This document shows positions 1 to 8,860 of a DNA stretch of 64,000 bases, in pieces. This DNA is from Symsagittifera roscoffensis (taxonomy: Eukaryota > Xenacoelomorpha > Acoela > Convolutidae): positions 47,093,129 through 47,157,128 of the forward strand of contig NC_087066.1 in NCBI RefSeq assembly GCF_963678635.1, in the 5' to 3' direction. Each line of letters opens with the position of its first letter. The first letter of the stretch is position 1. The notes beneath the pieces are model-generated. The model made no database searches and was not told the DNA's origin. It saw only the letters and a list, made by a program, of their open reading frames with translations. Both the position numbers and the translations under genes were made by a program.

Positions 1-644
1 TTGACTTGTTTACACTATTTTTTGATTGTTGGACCTTTCCTCGTCATGTCGTTTGTGCTGCTTTATATACTCCATTACAGAATTTGAGCTCCTGATCCAT
101 AGTTGATTCGTTGCCAGACAGATTTGGCTTCATTATATAGGTACAAGTCCAAGAGTTTCCCGATAAACAGTGTTTTGTATTGCTGATAACCTATCTCCTT
201 GTTTTGTAAACCAAAATAGAAATATTTCATTTTTTTATTTGAAAATCAAAAATTGTTTTGAATTCTTTTTGACACGATAATAAAATTTTCTTTGACGAGA
301 TCCAAAAAAAAAATTTTTACTTTTGTGTAAATTTATATATTTTTTCCTAACCTGTGTGCAAACAAAACATCAAGTTTCTCAATTTGTGTTCTAATAGTTT
401 TTTTCAAACCTTTGATTTGTTTTACCTTGAAGAACTCATCTATTCTCATGCCTAAAAAGAAAATGAAAGCAGATGATTATTACAAAATTGAAATAAATGA
501 CAAAGATCAATTATTTGGAAAATTTATTTATCACAGAGCTGCGAGCAGCACAAGAGTACTGAAAGTTTTTAGACAACGCAGAATTTTCCGAGAATGGTGT
601 GGTTGTTATGGTAGAGTGTTTTGAAGCCTTGTTTGAAAGAACCC
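1..644. other. AT-rich flank without a convincing gene
   Basis: No recognisable gene. The longest open stretch, 412-624 on the plus strand (70 codons), starts in low-complexity AT-rich DNA and shows no motif I know. It is noted only because an unrelated minus-strand ORF lies next to it. Several A- and T-runs are present. Confidence 0.4.
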
Positions 645-995
645 CTAATCATCATCTATTGCGATGGGGTTTTTGGCTGATCCTGCTTCCTCCCAAGGAA
701 ATAGGAAATCGCTGACAGGTTGAACCCCACATCTAGGGTAGTTCATTCCCACATGCTCAGATACTTCCTATATCATTTGCATTGATCCAAGGTTGTTCTC
801 TTTGATGGGTACTTGCATCATATGATCTTCTTTAAAATCCTTTTGCATCACTTCCGCCATGTGCCAAACTTGGATTGGTATATCCATTCGTGCCAAAAGT
901 ACTCCAGAAGCTCTTTCTCGCACCTGGACTTGTACTTGATCAGGCAAAATTTCTACCAATTTGATAAAGTTGCTGTTTTGCACTGAGAAGATCAT
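645..995 (-). pseudogene. Unknown ORF remnant with one in-frame stop
   Basis: Reading the minus strand from 995, 75 codons are open to a TAG at 768-770. The same frame is then open for about 40 more codons to a stop at 645-647. Amino-acid composition on both sides of the TAG is protein-like (segments such as LPDQVQVQVRERASGVLL and VSDFLFPWEEAGSA), not the low-complexity product expected from AT-rich noise. I infer a single broken protein of about 116 residues. I do not recognise it. It lies 1.5 kb upstream of a Polinton-type polymerase remnant on the opposite strand and could be an accessory gene of the same element. That link is inference only. Confidence 0.35.
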
Positions 996-2519
996 TTTGA
1001 GTTATAAGTTCAAATGAAAACAGATACAGAAAAAAGACAAGAAAAATGACTGATTTAGACTGAGAGAGGAAGAAGTTAAATTCAAAATGAAATGAACTTG
1101 ATATAAGAGTGAAAGTTATCGTCAAACCAAATGTGTGGGTTTACCAAACAAAATAGAACTTCCTTATTTGGTCTGTATTCGAATACAATCAGATTTTAGC
1201 ATCTTTTTGAGGGAATTTTTATTGAAAATTGTATCCCATCAGAAGTAAAGTTCCATTTAAGGAATTTTTACAGTTTGTCATTTCCAATCAGAAAACAGTG
1301 TTATTTTAGTTGTGGTTGTTGTATCCAATCAGAGAAACTTTTGTCTTTTAAGACTTAAATCTCCCAAACAAGTAAAAATATGCACATAGAAAAATGAAAA
1401 ATTAAATGACAACGTGTTGTTTGCTGTAAAAAAAAGAAGCATTGACGTTATAAGTAACACAAATCAAAAAACTATAATCTGCAAGTTCATCAAATGATTT
1501 GAATTTAATTAATGATTAATTGCTGATTTTTGAGTAGATAGTCAAGTTTTTTGATTTTGACGTAATTTGAGAGCATAGCTCAAAGTTGATGTTTTTTCAA
1601 AGCAGGTTTCTGAAAACTTTATCCCAAAATTGATCATGAGTGTTTTTGAATTTGGAATTGTTTTAAGAAATTTGAACGAACAAATGAATTTTGCAGGGCG
1701 TTTTGATAAAATTGGGAATCGGGTAGGGGATACAAAATGTCTTTGATACATTATCATACGACTTTTTGACCAAAATAAAACTTCCGAGAATTAATAAAAA
1801 AAATTTCATTGTCAGGTGTAATTCAGCGATAAGTTTAGGGTTTTGATACCCAAAACTTGGTTCAAATTTCAAATTTTTTTAATGAGTAATTATCTCTAAA
1901 GACCTTTACTTAGTCAACAGTTCTATTTTGTACTTAATAGATAAAAAAAAATTATAATGAAAAAAAAACAAAAGTCAACATCTATTTCATCAATCAGAAA
2001 AACAATTCAAATTTACTCTTTTTTTTGAATGACACAAGGAAACTCGAATGCATTTTATATAATGATAAAGAATTTCAAAAACTAACAGAGTAATTTTTCA
2101 AAATGCTGGACTCTGATTCGTCAATCTCAAACAAGCAGTATTACTAAAAAGACACTCGGTTCTGATTGTTTGATTTTCCCTGAACAACAGCAAATAAAAC
2201 TTATTTCATTCTGAATTTCTTTTACCTTAAAAGCAATCGCTCTATAATTTTTATAACTGTTCGAAATTATTTTCAATTATATTGAATTATTCAAACGACT
2301 TGTAAATAATCTAATACTTTTTTTGCGTCAATTCAAATTTCCCACTTCTCTAGGTGTCAGGTAGTTTAACTTAATTGTGGTTCAAGCTTAATCTCCCACT
2401 TTTATTCAGATGCCAGCACTCAATATGAATGAGGAAGAAAGACGCGATGACTGCAGTAAGACTTCAGTTAATTCTTGCCCAGAATGAAATGACTGTACTT
2501 ACAATCAATAGGAAATGAA
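996..2519. other. Non-coding AT-rich stretch
   Basis: No gene is supported. It contains the degenerate 49-bp repeat listed separately (1186-1333) and long A/T runs. From about 2400 the composition becomes more coding-like, and the polymerase remnant begins soon after. Confidence 0.4.
1186..1333 (+). repeat. Degenerate 49-bp repeat with CAATCAGA core
   Basis: The octamer CAATCAGA, or one-mismatch CCATCAGA, occurs at about 1186, 1236, 1285 and 1326, i.e. at spacings of 49, 49 and 41 bases. Between the cores, GGAATTTTT recurs. This looks like a decayed short tandem repeat. A cluster of CCAAT boxes serving the minus-strand ORF at 645-995 is an alternative reading that I cannot separate from it. 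Confidence 0.3.
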
Positions 2520-4050
2520 TAAAAGCACGTGAGAGAAAAGCACGTAAAGTCAATCCCAAAATCAAACACTGTTTATCCTGTGAAGGAAATTACAAACTAA
2601 TATTCACTTCAACAGCATCGCAAGAAATTGATGCAACATCTGGACAGATATACCAACACGCTACCAGTATTTGGATTCAACGGTGGCCGATGTGATACAA
2701 TGCAGATTAAATCATATCGAATGCCCTAACTAATCATTTAAAACGAAATTGAAACTTCAGTTTTCAGAAAAACGAAGGACTTTGTATCCTTCAAACTTGA
2801 AGTCATTCAGATTCTGGACATTATAAAGTTTTTGGAAGGAGCTACTAGTCTATACTCTTTTTTAAAAACTTACAAGGCTTGTGAGAAGAAGTACTTTCCA
2901 TGGGTGTGGTTTGATACTCCCAACAAGCTCAATGGAAAATAACCACCACCGTATGATGACTTTCACAACAAAGTGAAGAATAGCAACCCTCTCGAAAAAG
3001 AGTTTGACGAATATCAGAAACTTGTCAATACTGTGTTAACTGAAGAGCAAGCCAGGAAAAATTTCGATCTGAGAACCAAACCACGTACAGGGCTGGAAAA
3101 CAATAACTACTTGAAATCTATCTGAGAACAGGAAAAAATTACGCTTTTTTGCAATTTTTTACAGTGGTATAACAGCAAAGATGTTGTCCCTACCCTTAGA
3201 GCGATACAGAAAACAATTGAACTAATCACTATAAAAGTGTAGATATGTTAAGACTCGCCTGCACACTACCAATTTTAGCTAATACTGGTCTACACAGGTC
3301 AACCAAATACAATTTTTTCCCTTCTTCTCAAATGATAGTGATTTGCTTGAAAACAACCAAAAGATATAAGCGGTGGTCCCTCAATTGTTTTCGCAAGAAA
3401 AGCAGTAGCAAACGAGACATTTATTCGATCATTGCGAGTAAAGCCAGTCAACTCTATCTTTAATCTATGCGTCAGAATATGCCCACAGATTGGTTTACGA
3501 GATGAGACTACAATGAAGAAACACAAAGGTTCAAGGCAAGGAAAAACCGAGATTGTACGTTTAAAAAAATGGTCATGTCATATTTTTAAGCAACCATAAT
3601 TGAAAGTAAAAATGAGAGCTACTACTTGAGAGGCGCACAGAAAAAAATGATTGCTTCAGTTTTGATGGTTATTGCAACCATTGCAGGACTGTTTTTGAAG
3701 CAATGGGTTGGTATTACCTTTTTTGCCCTTTCAAGAAGCTAGACCTAGCCTAACTGACAATGATATCAAATGAGAAACCAATAAAACAGAATTAAAAGAG
3801 CTTCGAAAAAGTTACATTCGAAAAAAAGGATACTCAAAAGAAGAAATGTGAGAATGAAGTTGAAGGGATGAATTGAAAATAATGTAGACTTGAAAAATCA
3901 CGTTAGGCAAACTTTCCATTGAAAAAATGTCTTTCTTCCAAGCCACTACTGCAAAATATTCGAGATAAAACAAGTTCGGCTACGTTCAATGTGATTTGTG
4001 TATTCCAGATGAGCTAAAAACTATTAATCATCTAATCTCAAGAAGAGACA
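2520..4050 (+). pseudogene. Decayed protein-primed DNA polymerase B
   Basis: Translating all three plus frames gives an ordered series of fragments of a family B, protein-primed type DNA polymerase (DNA_pol_B_2 type, as in Polinton/Maverick elements). An exonuclease-domain-like segment LPVFGFNGGRCD lies at about 2660-2695. Then come FVSFKLEVIQILDIIKFLEG (about 2770-2830), FPWVWFD (about 2897-2920), KNSNPLEKEFDEYQKLVNTV (about 2975-3035), MLRLACTLPILANTGLHRST (3245-3304), IASKASQLYL (about 3430-3460) and FGYVQCDLCIPDELK (about 3975-4017). The frame changes repeatedly and there are many stops, so it is dead. The normal protein would be far longer, and the C-terminal catalytic half is not seen before the Penelope-like element begins. 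Assignment rests on recalled family features, not on a search. Confidence 0.65.
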
Positions 4051-5308
4051 ACCCAGGGGGATCCGCTCCGCTAGCAATGGCCATGTACGGTCTTGTCATA
4101 TTACCGCTAATATAACTTTCGTCAGTAAAAAACGTAACCCAGAAACGGCACGCAGACAACGGAAATGTAATCGGTTTTTAAGTAATCTACGAACCATCCT
4201 AGCTAAATTTGTAAACTCTTTGGCTACCATGTTGAAGCATCCGAATGCCCGCTCATAGTGAAAGATAAAAAACTTGGTCAAACTGAATGTTAAGGTACTT
4301 GATAACATTGAACTGCCTGGGTGGGTATATTAAGTGCTATCAGTGGGCCCGAATCATCCCATTAGAGACAAAATTAACGAAACACACTTTTTGGCAGATG
4401 TCGACATTTTCCTCTCACAATTGAAAAGTCAAAAAAATCTGGTGAAGGATTATGTGAAACAGAAGCCCGGCAAAGGCAGATTCAAAAAACGTAAGGCAAA
4501 CCCCAAGAGACAAAGCCGTTGAAACAACGAAGAAGTATCTCAAAGATATTGGGTTGCTGGCTGTGCCTTTTGATAAGGGGGTTGGTTTTTGCATAATGAG
4601 GAAACAGACGTATGAATCAAAGCTGGAATCCTTGTTGAAATCTGCTCAGTTTGTGAAAAAAGATGCAACCACTGATGAGGTTATACTGAAAATTGAGAAG
4701 GAATTTAACAAAGATTCACTAGCCATCAACAAAAGAGACGAGATAAGTGATCAGTTATATTCTAAGATGAGGTCAACAGGGGGCAACCCGCCCGTTTGTA
4801 CGGTTTAGCTAAAGTACACAAGGCATAGACACCCCTACGACCAGTACTATCGTTTCCAGGCAGCTCGTTTGAGAATCCTAACAAAATACTTTCAAAATTT
4901 TTTAACAACATCGATGGAGACAATACAGAAACCAATACTCAAGAGGCCAGAGAAACAATTGAAAACATTGCTCTAGATCCGGATGAAACCATGAAATCTC
5001 CTGATGTGAAAAATTTGCACATCAACGTTCTCCTGAAGGAGAAAACTGAATTTGCTTGACAGAAGCTGTACAACCAGGAGTCTCCTCCTGAAATTCAAAA
5101 ACCAACCATGAAAAGGCTTTTGAATATGGAGGTCAGCAAAGTATATTTCAAGTGCAAAAATTCATGTTTTGTACAAATTTAATGGTTTAGCAATGGGCGC
5201 GTCCCTCGCTGTAATTCTGGCAAACTTATGGCTGAAAGAGTACGAGTTTGCTCTAAGACAAGAAATACCGGTGGAAACTGAGATACAGAAAATTAAGGAC
5301 GAAAACGC

Positions 5309-5473
5309 CTTGTGCCAATGTTGCAGCAGGAAAGTTTCATACAGATCAAATGGGGTTAATTGCGTGAGTTGTCAAAACTGTTATCATCTGAAATGCGGAA
5401 AATATCCGATGACGTATACGCATCAATAACCGAGATAGTCTGGTACTGTGAAAGTTGCTGCCGAGCTAAGAAC
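5309..5473 (+). other. PHD-like Cys/His finger inserted in RT domain
   Basis: Between the RT block ending NLWLKEYEFALRQ and the active-site strand there are about 90 extra residues. They contain the order CQCC, C..C..CYHLKCG and, after a one-base frame change, WYCESCCRAKN. The spacing Cys2-Cys2-His-Cys-Cys2 with a Trp two residues before the last Cys pair is that of a PHD-type zinc finger. The finger may help target chromatin or bind RNA; its role is unknown. The frame change lies within the finger, at about 5380-5400. Confidence 0.55.
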
Positions 5474-6086
5474 AAGGAGAAGGGTACTCCCCAGGTGAAA
5501 TTGTTCCTCAGGTATGTAAATGGTATTGTTAGACTAGTCAGAGGGGAGCCGAGTTGTCTTCTCGATGCCGCCAATTCTCTTCATCCAAATCTGCAGTTCA
5601 CTCTAGAGGAAAATAATTCGGAGGGGAATTGCCTTTCCTGGATTTGAACAAAAATGTATCGCAGGGTAGGCGTGGAACTTGCAGTTGGTATCAAAAACCA
5701 TTAGATACAGGGACTATACGGAACTATAGAAGCTGCGCTCCAACTCAGTATAAGCGTAGTGTTATCCAAGGCACTGTACACAGGGTTCTTAGAGTACATC
5801 TAGCTGGGAGAAGTTTGATACATCTAGCTGGGAGCAATTTGGTAAGGCTATGGAAACTAAAAGGGCGTTATGGCTGACAAATCCGTACCCTGAAAATTGG
5901 TCCGCAAAGGTGGCTTCAGAGGCCTTGTGCAAGATCATCGAGGGTAAGGGCAAGCCCCTGGATAGTGAGAGGTTTTTGTCAATTCAATCACCAAAAGATG
6001 TGAAGCCCCCAATGCTGATGGTGCGATGTAGAGGTAACCAGAGCCGATATTTTGCTAACAGGTAACAAAAATTAACTAACGTTCAA

Positions 6087-6455
6087 GTGGTTTTCACCAC
6101 AAGAAAACCAGAATCATGTTTACCATCACTGAAGTCATCATTTTCTAATGACCTCAAGTCAAGAGTGGTTTATAAACTGTCATGTAGTGGGTTCACTTCC
6201 ATCTATGTCAGAAAAACTGTTCGACATTTGACCACTAGAATTGAGAAACATAAGAAAGCAGACCCACCGGTAGGCCTCCACCTTCAGCAAGGCCAACTTC
6301 AGGGAAATAGCGTAGATCTAAGTTGGGAAGTTATAGATAGGTCAAACAACCAAATAAAATTGTTAACACTAGAGGCAAAACATATCAGGAAAAAGAAACC
6401 GGGCTTGAACGCGCGCGATGAGTTTAGGAGCAGGGAGTTAATACTGAAAATTTAG
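6087..6455 (+). pseudogene. GIY-YIG endonuclease domain of the Penelope element
   Basis: This open segment of about 120 residues reads VVYKLSCSGFTSIYVRKTVRHL, then RIEKH, and ends LEAKHIRKKKPGLNARDEF. These are the GIY-YIG hallmarks: Y..., SIYV, an R-H-L-x-x-R helix, and the Glu of LEAKHI in the position of the catalytic acid. The second YIG-like triplet reads IYV with Arg where Gly is usual, a likely damaging change. The stop at 6453-6455 is the natural C-terminus in this family. Confidence 0.75.
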
Positions 6456-6849
6456 TTCCAAAATATTTTTGGTTTTTTATTTAAAACTTACATGTCTAAA
6501 TCGAAATTATGACTCAGAAACTTCCAGACAAAATAATTTTAAACTGTTCAATTAATTTTACAGGTTAAAACATTTTAATCTTAATAGTAAATTGGAGGTC
6601 AACTGTGATTGGCTAATTTTTTAACATGATGGTCTAGAACCAAATTTTATGTGAATTATTGTAAATAACGTTTGTAAATTGATGTTTTTTCGTCATTTAG
6701 ATTAGTTTTTTGTAAAAGTCCTGACGAAGCACATAGTTGCGAAAACGTTTGAAATTTACTTCTTAGCAAAAATTTCAAAAAAAAACTCAAGAAAAGCTGT
6801 CCTTTCTGACCAGGACAAGGACTAATACTACGGAAAACTTAGAAACCTG
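6456..6849 (+). other. Penelope element 3' non-coding part
   Basis: A non-coding AT-rich tail follows the nuclease stop. The only structure I can support is the hammerhead-like motif at 6712-6759. Between about 6780 and 6850 I see nothing beyond the presumed element junction. Confidence 0.5.
6712..6759 (+). ncRNA. Candidate type I hammerhead ribozyme
   Basis: The conserved core CTGACGA lies at 6721-6727 and GAAA at 6741-6744. Stem I pairs 6712-6720 with 6751-6759 with seven of nine pairs formed (GTAAA with TTTAC, and TC with GA) and a symmetric 2x2 internal loop. Stem II is GCA/TGC (6729-6731 with 6738-6740) with a 6-base loop; one extra A (6728) precedes it. Stem III is the palindrome AACGTT (6744-6749), which cannot loop in a monomer but could form in a tandem or dimeric RNA. 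Short palindromic stem III is a known property of hammerheads in Penelope-like terminal repeats. The extra A and the TTT cleavage triplet reduce certainty. Confidence 0.5.
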
Positions 6850-7407
6850 TAAAAAAACTATCGAAGAACAACTAATACCTAACCTATCGGTAAAGACACA
6901 TTAAAACCCCAACTCCGTGGGATAATCTTCCTTACCCCTTAAAATGGGAGGCCTTAATATAAAGCTGCCATCCGACCATGAAAGTTTTTTGTAATGGTCT
7001 AAGAAAACATCACTAGTACTGGAATTTCAAGATCCTGTTACAGTAATAACACAGCAACAAAAAATTGTACGAAAATCAAAAAATTGAAAACTGATAGAAC
7101 GAACCGAAAGACAACAAATCTCATTAACTCGCTATATGAAACAATACGCAAATAACCTGGCCTCTGGAAAGGGAGTCTCTAACTGGCTCAATGCTTCACC
7201 ATTGAGCAGATGCAGCTTCAACCTGATTGAATCAGAATTCAGAGATTGTTTTTACTTAAGATGCTGATACGAACCGACCAAAACGCCACTAACGCAAGCA
7301 TGTGGGGCTAATTTTAACTTGAAACATGCCCTAGACTGTGCAAAAGGTGATTACATACATGTAAGACTCAATGAACGAGTTTAGCCATGATGTTGAATTT
7401 GAGGCGA
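6850..7407 (+). pseudogene. RT-associated C-terminal domain, 5' half, interrupted
   Basis: The fragments LPLKMGGLNIKLPSDHE (about 6940-6985), SLVLEFQDPVTVITQQQKIV (about 7010-7065), GKGVSNWLNASPLSRCSFNL (about 7165-7225), ACGANFNLKHALDCAKGDY (about 7300-7355) and SHDVEFEA (7385-7407) belong, as I recall, to a C-terminal domain attached to reverse transcriptases in many invertebrate genomes. It has a Cys-x-Cys/His-Cys cluster that resembles a zinc site. Here it has stops and frameshifts. The homology stops at the first base of the 5' LTR at 7408 and resumes directly after the 3' LTR at 31987, so the LTR element landed inside it. Confidence 0.65.
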
Positions 7408-7874
7408 TGTAACTTTCGACCAGAATCGACAAAAATGCAGATTCGGCGATTTCGAATAGATAGCAGCTAACCTTTCGAATTGACAGTTTTGAGAGATTAG
7501 TGACGTTATTGGGACGATTAGTCAAACGGTGAAGGTCAAAATATTCTGGTATTTTGAAATTTTAAAAATTCGAAATGAGAAGTTGCACTTCTGGTAAACG
7601 GCAAAAACCGCCATTTTGGAAGAAAAAGTTGAAGAAAATCAGAACAACAAAAGTTGCGACGCAGATAACTACGAAAAAATCGAAGATCAGAATCGAAGAA
7701 AAAGCAGAGTTAGCAGAGACCACTCCGAGTTGCAACGATTGTGTCGCTACAATCGTTGCAAGGCCGTTCACAACAACGGTGAAGGGTAGAAAAACAGCCT
7801 TTCGGAAAGAAGTTAGGGCGTTATTTCCCCGGATTCAGGAATCCGGAGGGGTCTCGGGATTTGAACTGAAACTG

Positions 7875-7885
7875 TTTTATATAAA
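7875..7885 (+). promoter_or_regulatory. TATA-like box of 5' LTR
   Basis: TTTTATATAAA lies near the middle of the LTR and is conserved at 31541-31551 in the 3' copy. Its central position fits a U3/R boundary upstream of the transcription start. No functional evidence is available. Confidence 0.45.
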
Positions 7886-7918
7886 TTTTTAGCTTCCCGG
7901 TTATGTCTCGAATTGAAT

Positions 7919-8212
7919 TTATTTAACATCTGAATTCATTTTACGACGATGAGAAGCTAGGAGTTGGGGGAAAGGGTTGATCCATCTACTGAACAAAAAC
8001 AATAGTAATATAATAAGTAGTAGTAGCCCTGTTTTTAAGAGTGACCTCGTGGTCTGGGGATACTGAGTGTCAGCCATGAGCTCACTAATTTTGCATGTAA
8101 GTAAGTTAATTTGAGCGTTCTGGTCGAAGCCGGAGGACAGTAACGTTTTTGTCGACCCGATGTTAGAAAGACCACCAAAAGAACTGGCTTTGGTAGAGAC
8201 GGTGAAAAGCAT
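7919..8212 (-). CDS. Antisense LTR ORF with hydrophobic segment (5' copy)
   Basis: This is a 97-codon ORF on the strand opposite to gag-pol. Residues 1 to about 38 are polar, and a strongly hydrophobic stretch LLLLIILLLFLFSRW follows at about residues 60-77, long enough to span a membrane. The equivalent ORF of the 3' LTR (31672-31902) keeps the same start and reading frame, with the first 37 residues apparently unchanged. Conservation of an open frame in two diverged LTRs is suggestive but could be chance over so short a length. Function is unknown. Confidence 0.3.
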   Translation of the reverse strand: MLFTVSTKASSFGGLSNIGSTKTLLSSGFDQNAQINLLTCKISELMADTQYPQTTRSLLKTGLLLLIILLLFLFSRWINPFPQLLASHRRKMNSDVK

Positions 8213-8307
8213 AAAGAGCTCTGTTTAGACGTTGTCCAGTTGTCTTAGAATCTAGCTTTTTTCCCCTTGATATGTACTTCCGGGCGAATGTTACATAGAT
8301 GTTTTTA

Positions 8308-8322
8308 TGGCGCTCCTGGGTG
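8308..8322 (+). promoter_or_regulatory. Candidate tRNA primer-binding site
   Basis: TGGCGCTCCTGGGTG begins 12 bases after the 5' LTR end. Starting with TGG (complement of a tRNA CCA end) is the usual form of a minus-strand primer-binding site. The gap is longer than the usual 0-5 bases and I cannot name the tRNA, so this is tentative. Confidence 0.3.
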
Positions 8323-8514
8323 TTATTCTTTTTTAACATCATGACCGGCAGAACCGTTAACGAGCACTCCGCGCCGAGCGAATGCTCATAGTAACGCCCT
8401 TAATAGGCCAAAACCGCCGGGCGGAAGGGTAGTTAGGAACGCGGAAGCCTTCCGGATTACCGTGAATAGCTTTTTAACCTAGTTAAGACCGAAAATTCAC
8501 GTTCCAGGAAGGGT

Positions 8515-8535
8515 GAGGGGATCGGCCGTCCCCTC
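8515..8535 (+). promoter_or_regulatory. Hairpin with self-complementary loop (kissing-loop candidate)
   Basis: GAGGGGA (8515-8521) pairs perfectly with TCCCCTC (8529-8535). The 7-base loop TCGGCCG contains the palindromic hexamer CGGCCG. A GC-rich stem capped by a self-complementary loop, 220 bases downstream of the LTR and upstream of gag, is the layout of a retroviral dimer-initiation element. The functional reading is inference. Confidence 0.4.
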
Positions 8536-8860
8536 GTTCTCTGAGAGGTTTGTGACCAAAAACACTTAAAGATATATAAGAAACCAAACAAAACGTAGTA
8601 TAGTGCCCAAGAAAAACAAAAAACATTAAAAAAATAACGGAAAAAACCAAAAACAGTAAGAAAAATTTTTAAAAAAATCAGTAGAAATCATCCCCCCAGA
8701 CAAAATGTGATCCGACCCTCCCGTTTGTCGTTGATAGATATATTGTTGTTACAGGCATTTATATCAATCAGGATTGTTACGATCATCTTTGTAGCCCGTT
8801 TGTGAGGCTTGTACTGTAGGGTTTTTTGAGTATTTAAGCACGTTAATGCTAATTTGCGCT

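Larger units (their letters stand above)
4100..6455 (+). pseudogene. Penelope-like RT/GIY-YIG polyprotein, broken
   Basis: The coding sequence is spread over several frames: about 4100-4258, 4334-4522, 4554-4795, 4800-5060, 5169-5400, 5380-5645, 5629-5850, 5850-6065 and 6087-6455. Recognisable RT parts are GLAKVHKA and PLRPVLSFPGSSF (about 4805-4870), KFNGLAMGASLAVILANLWL (5172-5231) and the polymerase active-site strand FLRYVNGIVRLVRGE (about 5503-5547). Family members have two Asp in place of NG there, so catalysis is lost. A Cys-rich finger sits between the last two blocks. The nuclease is at the C-terminus. A 24-bp direct duplication (TACATCTAGCTGGGAG repeated at about 5803 and 5827) lies in the thumb region. 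Confidence 0.75.
4050..6780 (+). mobile_element. Penelope-like retroelement, EN+ type, decayed
   Basis: RT fragments, a C-terminal GIY-YIG nuclease and a hammerhead-like 3' motif appear in the order expected for a canonical endonuclease-bearing Penelope-like element. The 5' boundary is placed where the polymerase B homology stops and RT-side coding begins (about 4050-4100). The 3' boundary is placed just after the ribozyme-like motif. No target duplication was found. The copy has frameshifts, stop codons and a mutated RT active site. Confidence 0.75.
7408..8295 (+). repeat. 5' LTR
   Basis: This 888-bp repeat begins TGTAACTTTCG and ends CGGGCGAATGTTACA; the 6-bp ends are inverted repeats of each other. 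It matches 31073-31986 along its length with scattered substitutions. It carries a TATA-like element (7875-7885), one CCGGAGGGGTC motif (7843-7853) and an antisense ORF (7919-8212). The 3' copy has a further 25 bp near 31650-31677 (flanked by ATCT) that is absent here. Confidence 0.85.

Noticed and set aside
7403-7407. A 5-bp target-site duplication for the giant element
   Set aside because: GGCGA at the left and CGAAA at the right do not match beyond CGA.
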